Of a DNA stretch of 64,000 nucleotides, positions 44,695 through 56,400 are shown piece by piece. Numbering within the stretch: the stretch's first letter is position 1; every line of letters begins with the position of its first letter. The DNA comes from Ascarosepion bandense (taxonomy: Eukaryota > Mollusca > Cephalopoda > Sepiida > Sepiidae). The translations under genes were made by a program, and so were the position numbers. The stretch is from contig JBBBDQ010000192.1 of the NCBI GenBank assembly GCA_037127315.1, forward strand, positions 5,639,501 through 5,703,500, written 5' to 3'. The notes under the pieces are model-generated. The model was not told where the DNA came from. It did not search any database and was given only the letters and a program-made list of their open reading frames with translations.

Positions 44695-45240
44695 ATATTA
44701 TTTTTAATTTTCTAAAGATCATTTCACCCCAAGCAAGGCTGGACTGCCACTAGTTCAGAGTGGGTTACAGTGAGAGAAAAGACTGGGGACAGGGGGTATT
44801 GAAGAAAGGGTAAAAGATGAATGGGATTTAATAAGATAGAAGATGGTAACTAATGTTGCATTTAAATTTTTTGGAGATTGTAGCTATCAGGGAAACGAGT
44901 AAACGAAAAGAAATTCCACAGGCAGGAAGGGCAAGAAAAGAAACAATTTAAGTAGAAGTGACAGTTACATTTAGCTATATAACAGTTAAAAGTGGGACCT
45001 AGATGCCAATCTAGTAGCATGCTTAAATTCATGTTGTTGGAGCACCAGAGAAAAAAAGCTTGTCGGAGCAGTTGCTGTGAAAATATTTGTAGAAAAGATA
45101 GAGGGAGACAATGTCTCATTGGTGAGAAAGTGATTAAAGTTGAGATGCCAAATCAGGACTGATTATATTGCAGATTCTTTTTTAGATTTTGTTGAAAACA
45201 TCAAAATGAATAGCAGGAGTAAAAACCAGATATATGACCT
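44695..45240 (-). mobile_element. LINE-B 3' fragment
   Basis: Same block order as at 12200-12900 but older. The minus frame keeps FPDSYNLQKI, the LINE-B equivalent of the segment after 'LWNSLP', and ends in TCACCCCAAGCAAGGCTGG on the + strand. Confidence 0.6.
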
Positions 45241-46174
45241 CTACTTGAGCCTAAAAGAATCAATGTTTGGATAAGGAACTGTCTTTTCCTTGTCAATTTC
45301 TACTAGAAAACATTACATAATAAGCCCAGGTTCATTTACTATAAATTGATTTCTTCTATTTAATTTCTATTTCTGAATCTCAACCAGCATCCATTTTCTG
45401 CAGTCCATTCCTTTCTTTCTGGCCTTGACAGAATTAGAAAGACTTGTAAGCATTTAGTTATCTTCCATCCTACAATTGTTTTCCCAAAGACAAATATAGC
45501 TCTACTCTGTTTCTATATCCATGGAAAATGTTCTAATGAACTACATCCTCTAGTTTCATCATTTCCAACTTTTACAGCTAAGTCCTGCCATATACTAAAA
45601 GATGAATCATCCTCATTTTCTTCAGATTTCATTGGTAATTAGAAAGTTTTATTTGACATCTTCTTTTCAAGAACTAAGACTTGAGAGAATTCTCAAACAC
45701 TACAATCTTAATCACTTCATGATCTTGGATCAATCATTACCTAGCCTACATATCCTTATAATCTATAATCCTTATCTTCATAAAACAATCTCATTTGGTA
45801 ATCTCTACCTTAAGTGGCTCATGGGCTCATAGGGAAAACAATAGTGTAACAAAAAAATTTTATTTCTTTGCTTAATGGCATATCAACTTCTTATGTGTCA
45901 TTTAATGTGGAATTTAATTTTCTTGGGAGCTTTTGAATAACATATTATATATGTCATTCTGCTTTCACAATTGAATACATAGATGAATACATAGTAGATG
46001 AATACATAGTAGATGATACTCCACTTTTGTGCATATACATATTTGTGTGGACATAATTACATGAGACGGTGAGATATGAGCTTTATGTAGTAGTTTTGCT
46101 TGAATACGGTTTGATTTTGTTAAGAAATTGTCGGATATTATATACAGTAATGTCATGGAAAAGTTCTTTCATGT
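45241..46174. other. No gene recognised; short repeat C piece
   Basis: 45862-45925 repeats the start of repeat C. A 14-bp word AGATGAATACATAG occurs three times at 45980-46012. The rest is unassigned. Confidence 0.4.
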
Positions 46175-46600
46175 TGATTGTTTAGTTGGTTTATTTTGGT
46201 TAGCAGCGTATCAACCTGTGTGGGTTATTTAATGCCGAAAACAAAATGTTTTGCATACGATTGTATGTCTTTCAACTACAGATAAAATGTATTGTTGGTC
46301 ATTTTGCTATAAAATATAATGTTAGTAATTCTGCTATAAAATGCATTGTTGGCCATCTTAATATAAATATGCAGTGTTGGTAATTTTTTTGCATAAAAAT
46401 ATATTGCTGGTATTTTTACTATAAAAAGTATATATACTTTCATAGTGTTTTGCTTTTGTTTTGGGGTTCACTATTTACCTGTAGCTGAGACCCTAACAGG
46501 TGTTAACACTCTGGGTCAAAGTAGACCTAGAAGCAACAACAGTTAAGAGGTGGTTCTATGCTTCTCAAAACCTCCAAGCTGATGATCAGAGGCAATTTAT
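46175..46600 (+). repeat. Repeat C, long copy
   Basis: TTTGGTTAGCAGCGTATCAACC, then at least five 'AAAATGTATTGTTGGTAAT'-like iterations, then TTTTGCTTTTGTTTTGGGG, GAGACCCTAACAGGTGTTAAC and AACAACAGTTAAGAGGTGG. It is not followed by LINE-B, so repeat C is a unit of its own. Confidence 0.6.
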
Positions 46601-46669
46601 TGTCGTACCGAGGACTAGTGAGTGGTGTAATGGTTTAATGGTATAGAAATGGATTCTGGTAGAGATAGT

Positions 46670-46990
46670 ATTCACTTCATAATAATCATTTTTATGCTCT
46701 ATATCTCTTCATGGCATATATGATCATGGCTCGCAACATCTTTCTATTCCTTGTTGTTCTACGCAATGTTTGATTCTTTACAATCACCTTTTATTTCTAC
46801 TCTACCATCCATTCAATCAAACACTTTAGGTAGGTCGTTCACTCTGACCCTCTACCCATCCTATCTTTATTATGCCCTGTGCATGCTAAATTTTTCAAAT
46901 CCTCTTTTCTCCTAACATGTTTTAGAATTTTCAGCTGTCTGCTCCTGTACATATGCCATGTAATATCAGTTCTGTTATACTAGACACTCT
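46670..46990 (-). mobile_element. LINE-A 3' fragment
   Basis: The minus strand reads RQLKILKHVRRKEDLKNL, GRGSE, TTYLKCLIEWMVE, and RKMLRAMI with stops. It abuts the next LINE-A copy in opposite orientation. Confidence 0.55.
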
Positions 46991-47390
46991 CCTTGCAGGT
47001 AAAAAAAAGAGGCAACAGAAATATGGTTCTACAGAAGGATGTTGAGAATACCATGGACTAAACATGTGAACAACAGTTAAGTTTTAAAGAAAGTGGAAAT
47101 GAAAAGAATGCTAAGAATCAGAAAGAGACATTTGAAATTTTCAGGTTACATAAAGAAGAAAGAGGGATTTGAAAATTTGACACTCAAATTCTTATGTTCA
47201 TAAAAAGCAAGAGAGACAGAGGAAATCAGAGAATAACTTACCTAACAAGCTTGTGGAAATAGTTGGCAGAATGGGATTAGGAGGGATAGCAAAGACAAAT
47301 CTCACTAGGAGATACAAAAGACAGAGAGTTGTGGAGTGCTATGATCCTCCACATTCTGAAAGGACATAGCATATAAAAGCAAAAGAATCT
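46991..47390 (+). mobile_element. LINE-A 3' fragment
   Basis: The + strand reads EIWFYRRMLRIPWTKHVNN, VKVEMKRMLRIRKRHLKFS, then ITYLTSLWK and ELWSAMILHILKGHS. It is among the best LINE-A tails, with a few stops. Confidence 0.65.
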
Positions 47391-47789
47391 TTCTATTTCC
47401 CATTAGGAAAAGAATGTATCTACTCCCACATCCAGCTAAATGGACAAATAGCAAGGACTGAAAAAAAAAATGGTTACTGCTGTTACTATGTAACTTGGTA
47501 CAACCTGTTGCATATTACCTGGAGAAGAGGTAAGCGCTGTCAGATATCTTCTAAGTGAAGAATTACTCAGCATGACAGTTGAACAATCTAATGAGTTGTA
47601 AGACTAGACATACACAGCATGACAGTTATTATACAAAATGAATACAATGAACAATACTTGTACAGAAGATAACAACAAAAAAGGTGTGCATAAGGTGAAA
47701 ATTTGGAGTAAACATTAAATTAACAGAGTAAACAGATCAGGAAGATGAATGATATTCCGGGAACATTTGACATACCTTCTAAAAAACGA
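47391..47789. other. No recognisable feature
   Basis: Non-coding. It may include the eroded 5' part of the pogo-type element that follows. Confidence 0.35.
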
Positions 47790-48500
47790 CAGATGTGAAA
47801 GGTACCAAAACAGTGACTATTAAAACCACTGGTCATGAAAAGATTCACTACACTACAGTTTTAGCTTGTTGCATCAAATTACCAAAATTGTTGATTTTCA
47901 AAATAAAAATATTGCCCAAAGAAAAATTGCCAAATGAAATTCATGTTAATGCGCAACACAAAAACTGGATGGATGAAGTGGGAGTTAAAGTGTGGCTGGG
48001 GTTAGGGTTTGGTCCAATCAGTCAGGTGGCCTGCGAGAAAAAATGCAGGGATTGTATGGGATTAGTTTAGTGCACACAGAACAGAAAACATGAGAACAAA
48101 GCTAGTTAGAGAAATGAACATAGCGTTAGGTGTAATTCCTGATGGCCTTACTTTCCAGCTGCAACCCCTAGATGTGAGTATCAACAAACCATACAAGAAT
48201 AACATACATGAAGAATGGTCTACATGTATGCCAGAGGAAGGATAAGAAATGACACCGTGTGGAAGAATGAAACACCCATCAATAACTCAAGTGCGTGAAT
48301 GGGTGTTGAAATCTTGGAATGCTATTAATACAAAAATGGTTGTAAAGTTTTTCAAAAAGTGTGGTATATGTAATGGCATGGATGGTAGTGAGGATCATTC
48401 ATTGTACATGACTGACAGTAGTGATGACTCTGCAGATGATAGTTTAAACCTTTTACTTGAATCCAGCAGTGATGAGCTTTTTGGATTTGAAGATGAATAA
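47790..48500 (+). pseudogene. pogo/Tigger-like transposase pseudogene (DDE_1)
   Basis: Three frames carry the C-terminal two thirds of a pogo-type DDE transposase: TKTVTIKTTGHEKIHYTTVL (first strand region), KNWMDEVGVKVWL, then in a shifted frame a WD-stop-FSAHR version of the 'WDxF.AH' second-Asp block, IPDGLTFQLQPLDVSINKPY, and after a stop ITQVREWVLKSWNAI and FFKKCGICNGMDGSED. It ends in an acidic tail (48400-48500) typical of this family. The N-terminal DNA-binding part is missing. Pogo-type genes are sometimes domesticated, but frameshifts and stops rule that out here. Confidence 0.85.
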
Positions 48501-49259
48501 AATTTCTTTAATTGTTTTATATTTTTACATGCATATTTTTTCAATTTTTAATTCCTTTTTATGAAAATAAAACCATCCTTGGAAAATGAAAAATATATAG
48601 TATATTTATTAACCACCAAACTAGTATGTCATTGGCATACAAACAAAATTGGATGAGTGATTAATGTAAACAATATGTGGCATTTGTATGTGTCGAACAG
48701 AAGTTGAATGTGTTGTATTAGAATGACTTTTTTTCTTAGACATTTCTTTCTAATATCAAAAGGTGTCTTCCAAGCTGCAACGTCTTGTTAGCTAGAAAAT
48801 ACAGTACTTGTTTATAGCATGAAATTTAGAATAAATGTGTTTCTTTATCATGGAGGTTATGTCTTTCTGATGTGTTAAGTGATTAAGAACAGCCAAATGT
48901 GTTGATAAGCTGAATATGGATAATCATAATTGACCAATTTTTTTCCTATAAGGGGAAGAAACCATGAAACACATAACCTTTTAATATGCTACATGAAACA
49001 CCATACTTCAAAAAAAAAAATAAAAAGCAACTTTCCTGCAAACAAAAATAATTAAAAATTATTAAAAAATATTTTGGCTTTAAGCGTTCTATTAAATTTT
49101 TCAATTTTCAATTAAGAAAATATAGTCTTCACTTAATAACTTAATATCCTTACCTCACCAAGACTTTGATGAATTTTAAAAATATCTTTGAAACTTTATA
49201 AATTATTATAAAATAAAAATGAAAAAATGAAAACAATTCTTGTAAAAATTCTTTATTCA
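48501..49259. other. No recognisable feature
   Basis: Very AT-rich. No coding or structural signal. Confidence 0.4.
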
Positions 49260-49612
49260 TCAAAATTTTTACATCAGACTATGATGTCTTTATATATATT
49301 GTGTATTTTAGGCAACAAATTTTCTTTTAGACATGTCAAATTAAATATAGTACAAACATTGTGTCTGCTTATTTTTAATAAAATCTGTTCATACTCACGG
49401 ATAATCTTTTGTGTATTATAACTAAAAGATGTCAGAAATGAGCTTTAACGTTGACAAATTGAAAGTACTTGGGTACCTTAAGAAATGAATGTCAACATTA
49501 TTTCTGACATCTTTCAATTATAATACATGAAAGATTATTCATAAGTATGAATTTTATTATGATTTTATTTAAAATAAGCAGACACATGTTTGCAATTTAT
49601 TTAATCTGACAT

Positions 49613-49666
<54 letters not shown>

Positions 49667-49715
49667 ATTAAATAATGTCATAGTTTCATTGCATTTTTTA
49701 TTTTACTATTCACAG
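49260..49715. repeat. Long imperfect palindrome centred near 49473
   Basis: Inverted arms (about 49335-49455 and 49490-49613) share TGTGTCTGCTTATTTT, AATAATCTTT..TGTATTATAA, AAAGATGTCAGAAAT and GTTGACATT. Weaker pairing (ACTATGATGT..TTTATATA) extends the arms to about 49260 and 49715. The loop is about 30 bp. A (CA)n(TA)n run sits in the right arm at 49611-49663. Probably a fold-back MITE; it has no coding content. Confidence 0.7.
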
Positions 49716-50329
49716 TAGATTTTCAAAAAAGCCTAACAATTTGTAAAAAAAACAAAAAAAAAAACATAGATGGTTTACATTTTCCAAAGAGTTCTGCATT
49801 TAATAAATAAATCAAATTTTCGAGACAGAATTTAATTTTTTGAAATTTCATGAACTTAGGTGGAGCAGTGTGTGTGTGTGGGGGGGGTAACAGATGTAAA
49901 AAAAAATATATTTTTACCAAGATGTTCTAAAAAAAATGATTTCATTTATTTGTGAATGAATTCTGAAAGTTTCATCAAAACCCAATGATCATTTGATTTT
50001 TGCAAGAATTTCCAAATGAATGTTCTTTTAAAAAAAAAAAATGAGTTTTATAATATTACATTATCTATAGTAAACTCTGGTAAAAATTTGGTCACCTGCC
50101 GATGTAAAAAAAATAAACAGGATATTTTACCAAAATGTTGAACGTGTTAGAAAAAATTCAAACAATTGAAACAATAATTAAAAAATACTTTGATCTTCCA
50201 TCTTAATAATAATAAACATTTTGATGAAAAAACTTTGTTTTTATTAAGCTTGGGGCTTTTTTTTTTCATGCTATACTGTTTTTTCAGTGAATTAGTAGAG
50301 GTACCTGGATAAAACAGTTTCTTCCCTTT
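49716..50329. other. No recognisable feature
   Basis: AT-rich, with a G7 run at 49881-49887 next to a GT run. No exon. Confidence 0.4.
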
Positions 50330-50425
50330 CTACATGGGGTGTCTATAGTATCACAAAAACCATAAATTATAAGGCAGAAGTTATGATTGTTAGTAAAAGG
50401 GACTGTCCAAGATGTGGGCTATAAA
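50330..50425 (+). mobile_element. LINE-A RT thumb fragment flanking the satellite
   Basis: The + strand reads KAEVMIVSKRDCPRCGL, a stop, and then continues in the same frame into the first satellite monomer (IEDVRIKQV). The order 'K.E.M..SK' then '..IEDVRIKQV..F.YLESVI.DDGK' is that of the RT thumb segment in LINEs of this type (consensus roughly 'KT..MVVSK ... F.YLGS.IT.DG.'). It marks the left edge of the array and identifies its source. Confidence 0.7.
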
Positions 50426-53400
50426 TTGAAGATGTAAGAATCAAGCAAGTATAGAAATTTAACTATTTGGAAAGTGTTATAATAGATGATGGAAAATATA
50501 AATTGAAGATGTAAGAATCAAGCAAGTATAGAAATTTAACTATTTGGAAAGTGTTATAATAGATGATGGAAAATATAAATTGAAGATGTAAGAATCAAGC
50601 AAGTATAGAAATTTAAATATTTGGAAAGTGTTATAATAGATGATGGAAAATATAAATTGAAGATGTAAGAATCAAGCAAGTATAGAAATTTAACTATTTG
50701 GAAAGTGTTATAATAGATGATGGAAAATATAAATTGAAGATGTAAGAATCAAGCAAGTATAGAAATTTAACTATTTGGAAAGTGTTATAATAGATGATGG
50801 AAAATATAAATTGAAGATGTAAGAATCAAGCAAGTATAGAAATTTAACTATTTGGAAAGTGTTATAATAGATGATGGAAAATATAAACTGAAGATGTAAA
50901 AATCAAGCAAGTATAGAAATTTAACTATTTGGAAAATGTTATAATAGATGATGGAAAATATAAATTGAAGATGTAAGAATCAAGCAAGTATAGAAATTTA
51001 ACTATTTGGAAAGTGTTATAATAGATGATGGAAAATATAAATTGAAGATGTAAGAATCAAGCAAGTATAGAAATTTAACTATTTGGAAAGTGTTATAATA
51101 GATGATGGAAAATATAAATTGAAGATGTAAGAATCAAGCAAGTATAGAAATTTAACTATTTGGAAAGTGTTATAATAGATGATGGAAAATATAAATTGAA
51201 GATGTAAAAATCAAGCAAGTATAGAAATTTAACTGTTTAAAAATGTTATAATAGATGATGGAAATATAAATTGAAGATGTAAGAATCAAGCAAGTATAGA
51301 AATTTAACTATTTGAAAGTGTTATAATAGATGATGGAAAATATAAATTGAAGATGTAAGAATCAACCAAGTATAGAAATTTAACTATTTGGAAAATGTTA
51401 TAATAGATGATGGAAAATATAAATTGAAGATGTCAGAATCAAGCAAGTATAGAAATTTAACTATTTGGAAAGTGTTATAATAGATGATGGAAAATATAAA
51501 TTCGAAGATGTAAGAATCAAGCAAGTATAGAAATTTAACTTTGGAAAGTGTTATAATAGATGATGGAAAATAAATTGAAGATGTAAGAATCAACCAAGTA
51601 TAGAAATTTAACTATTTGGAAAATGTTATAATAGATGATGGAAAATAAATTGAAGATGTCAGAATCAAGCAAGTATAGAAATTTAACTATTTGGAAAGTG
51701 TTATAATAGATGATGGAAAAATATAAATTGAAGATGCTCGAATCAAGCAAGTATAGAAATTTAAATATTTGGAAAGTGTTATAATAGATGATGGAAAATA
51801 TAAATTGAAGATGTCCCAATCAAGCAAGTATAGAAATTTAAATATTTGGAAAGTGTTATAATAGATGATGGAAAATATATATTGAAGATGTAAGAATCAA
51901 GCAAGTATAGAAATTTAACTATTTGGAAAGTGTTATAATAGATGATGGAAAATATATATTGAAGATGTAAGAATCAAGCAAGTATAGAAATTTAACTATT
52001 TGGGAAGTGTTATAATAGGTGATGGAAAATATATATTGAAGATGTAAGAATCAAGCAAGTATAGAAATTTAACTATTTGAAAAGTGTTATAATAGATGAT
52101 GGAAAATATATATTGAAGATGTAAGAATCAAGCAAGTATAGAAATTTAACTATTTGGAAAGTGTTATAATAGGTGATGGAAAAATATATAATTGAAGATG
52201 TAAGAATCAAGCAAGTATAGAAATTTAACTATTTGGAAAGTGTTATAATAGATGATGGTAAATATATATTGAAGATGTAAGAATCAAGCAAGTATAGAAA
52301 TTTAACTATTTGGAAAGTGTTATAATAGATGATGGAAAATATAAATTGAAGATGTAAGAATCAAGCAAGTATAGAAATTTAACTATTTGGAAAGTGTTAT
52401 AATAGATGATGGAAAATATAAATTGAAGATGTAAGAATCAAGCAAGTATAGAAATTTAACTATTTGGAAAGTGTTATAATAGATGATGGAAAATATAAAT
52501 TGAAGATGTCCGAATCAAGCAAGTATAGAAATTTAACTATTTGGAAAGTGTAATAATAGATGATGGAAAATATAAATTGAAGATATAAGAATCAAGCAAG
52601 TATAGAAATTTAACTATTTGGAAAGTGTTATAATAGATGATGGAAAATATATATTGAAGATGTAAGAATCAAGCAAGTATAGAAATTTAACTATTTGGAA
52701 AGTGTTATAATAGATGATGGAAAATATATATTGAAGATGTAAGAATCAAGCAAGTATAGAAATTTAACTATTTGGAAAGTGTTATAATAGATGATGGAAA
52801 TATAAAATTGAAGATGTAAGAATCAAGCAAGTATAGAAATTTAACTATTTGGAAAGTGTTATAATAGATGATGGAAAATATATATTGAAGATGTAAGAAT
52901 CAAGCAAGTATAGAAATTTAACTATTTGGAAAGTGTTATAATAGATGATGGAAAATATAAATTGAAGATGTCCGAATCAAGCAAGTATAGAAATTTAAAT
53001 ATTTGGAAAGTGTTATAATAGATGATGGAAAATATAAATTGAAGATGTCCGAATCACAAGTAGTAATTTAAATATTTGGAAAGTGTTATAATAGATGATG
53101 GATAATATAAATTGAAGATGTCCGAATCATAAAGTATAGAAATTTAAATATTTAAAAGTGTTATAATAGATGATGGAAAATATATATTGAAGATGTAAGA
53201 ACTGGGCAAGTATAGAAATTTAACTATTTGGAAAGTGTTATAATAGATGATGGAAAAATATATATTGAAGATGTCAGAATCAAGCAAGTATAGAAATTTT
53301 AACTATTTGGAAAGTGTTATAATAGATGATGGAAAATATAAATTGAAGATGTCAGAATCAAGCAAGTATAGAAATTTAACTATTTGGAAAGTGTTATAAT

Positions 53401-56400
53401 AGATGATGGAAAATATAAATTGAAGATGTCAGAATCAAGCAAGTATAGAAATTTAACTATTTGGAAAGTGTTATAATAGATGATGGAAAAAAATATAAAT
53501 TGAAGATGTTCAATCAAGCAAGTATAGAAATTTAAATATTTGGAAAGTGTTATATTAGATGATGGAAAATATATATTGAAGATGTAAGAATCAAGCAAGT
53601 ATAGAAATTTAACTATTTGAAAAGTGTTATAATAGATGATGGAAAATATATATTGAAGATGTAAGAATCAAGCAAGTATAGAAATTTAACTATTTGGAAA
53701 GTGTTATAATAGATGATGGAAAATATATATTGAAGATGTAAGAATCAAGCAAGTATAGAAATTTAACTATTTGGAAAGTGTTATAATAGATGATGGAAAA
53801 TATATATTGAAGATGTAAGAATCAAGCAAGTATAGAAATTAACTATTTGGAAAGTGTTATAATAGATGATGGAAAATATATATTGAAGATGTAAGAATCA
53901 AGCAAGTATAGAAATTTAACTATTTGGAAAGTGTTATAATAGATGATGGAAAATATAAATTGGAAGATGTAAGAATCAAGCAAGTATAGAAATTTAAATC
54001 ATTTGGAAAGTGTTATAATAGATGATGGAAAATATAAATTGAAGATGTCAGAATCAAGCAAGTATAGAAATTTAACTATTTGGAAAGTGTTATAATAGAT
54101 GATGGAAAATATAAATTGAAGATGTAAGAATCAAGCAAGCATAGAAATTAAAAAACTATTTGAAAAGTGTTATAATAGATGATGCAAAATATAAATTGAA
54201 GATGTAAGAATCAAGCAAGTATAGAAATTTAACTATTTGGAAAGTGTTATAATAGATGATGGAAAATATAAATTGAAGATGTAAGAATCAAGCAAGTATA
54301 GAAATTTAACTATTTGGAAAGTGTTATAATAGATGATGGAAAATATATATTGAAGATGTAAGAATCAAGCAAGTATAGAAATTTAACTATTTGGAAAGTG
54401 TTATAATAGATGATGGAAAATATATATTGAAGATGTAAGAATCAAGCAAGTATAGAAATTTAACTATTTGGAAAGTGTTTTAATAGATGATGGAAAATAT
54501 ATATTGAAGATGTAAGAATCAAGCAAGTATAGAAATTTAACTATTTGGAAAGTGTTATAATAGATGATGGAAAATATAAATTGAAGATGTAAGAATCAAG
54601 CAAGTATAGAAATTTAACTATTTGGAAAGTGTTATAATAGATGATGGAAAATATATATTGAAGATGTAAGAATCAAGCAAGTATAGAAATTTAACTATTT
54701 GGAAAGTGTTATAATAGATGATGGAAAATATATATTGAAGATGTAAGAATCAAGCAAGTATAGAAATTTAACTATTTGGAAAGTGTTATAATAGATGATG
54801 GAAAATATATATTGAAGATGTAAGAGTCAAGCAAGTATAGAAATTTAACTATTTGGAAAGTGTTATAATAGATGATGGAAAATATATATTGAAGATGTAA
54901 GAATCAAGCAAGTATAGAAATTTAACTATTTGGAAAGTGTTATAATAGATGATGGAAAATATATATTGAAGATGTAAGAATCAAGCAAGTATAGAAATTT
55001 AACTATTTGGAAAGTGTTATAATAGATGATGGAAAATATATATTGAAGATGTAAGAATCAAGCAAGTATAGAAATTTAACTATTTGGAAAGTGTTATAAT
55101 AGATGATGGAAAATATATTGAAGATGTAAGAATCAAGCAAGTATAGAAATTTAACTATTTGGAAAGTGTTATAATAGATGATGGAAAATATAAATTGAAG
55201 ATGTCAGAATCAAGCAAGTATAGAAATTTAACTATTTGGAAAGTGTTATAATAGATGATGGAAAATATAAATTGAAGATGTAAGAATCAAGCAAGTATAG
55301 AAATTTAACTATTTGGAAAGTGTTATAATAGATGATGGAAAATATATATTGAAGATGTAAGAATCAAGCAAGTATAGAAATTTAACTATTTGGAAAGTGT
55401 TATAATAGATGATGGAAAATATAAATTGAAGATGTAAGAATCAAGCAAGTATAGAAATTTAACTATTTGGAAAGTGTTATAATAGATGATGGAAAATATA
55501 TATTGAAGATGTAAGAATCAAGCAAGTATAGAAATTTAACTATTTGGAAAGTGTTATAATAGATGATGGAAAATATATATTGAAGATGTAAGAATCAAGC
55601 AAGTATAGAAATTTAAATATTTGGAAAGTGTTATAATAGATGATGGAAAATATATATTGAAGATGTAAGAATCAAGCAAGTATAGAATTTAACTATTTGG
55701 AAAGTGTTATAATAGATGATGGAAAATATATATTGAAGATGTAAGAATCAAGCAAGTATAGAAATTTAACTATTTGGAAAGTGTTATAATAGATGATGGA
55801 AAATATATATTGAAGATGTAAGAATCAAGCAAGTATAGAAATTTAACTATTTGGAAAGTGTTATAATAGATGATGGAAAATATATATTGAAGATGTAAGA
55901 ATCAAGCAAGTATAGAAATTTAAATATTTGGAAAGTGTTATAATAGATGATGGAAAATATAAATTGAAGATGTCGAATCAAGCAAGTATAGAAATTTAAC
56001 TATTTGGAAAGTGTTATAATAGATGATGAAAAATATATATTGAAGATGTCGAGATCAAGCAAGTATAGAATTTAACTATTTGGAAAGTGTTATAATAGAT
56101 GATGGAAAATATATATTGAAGATGTAAGAATCAAGCAAGTATAGAAATTTAACTATTTGGAAAGTGTTATAATAGATGATGGAAAATATAAATTGAAGAT
56201 GTAAGAATCAAGCAAGTATAGAAATTTAACTATTTGGAAAGTGTTATAATAGATGATGGAAAATATAAATTGAAGATGTAAGAATCAAGCAAGTATAGAA
56301 ATTTAACTATTTGGAAAGTGTTATAATAGATGAGAGAAAATATAAATTGAGAGATGTCCGAATTAAGCAAGTATAGAAATTTAACTATTTGGAAAGTGTT

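Noticed and set aside
47795..48500. Domesticated pogo-type gene
   Set aside because: Several stops and frame changes, one in the second catalytic-Asp block, and no N-terminal DNA-binding domain.
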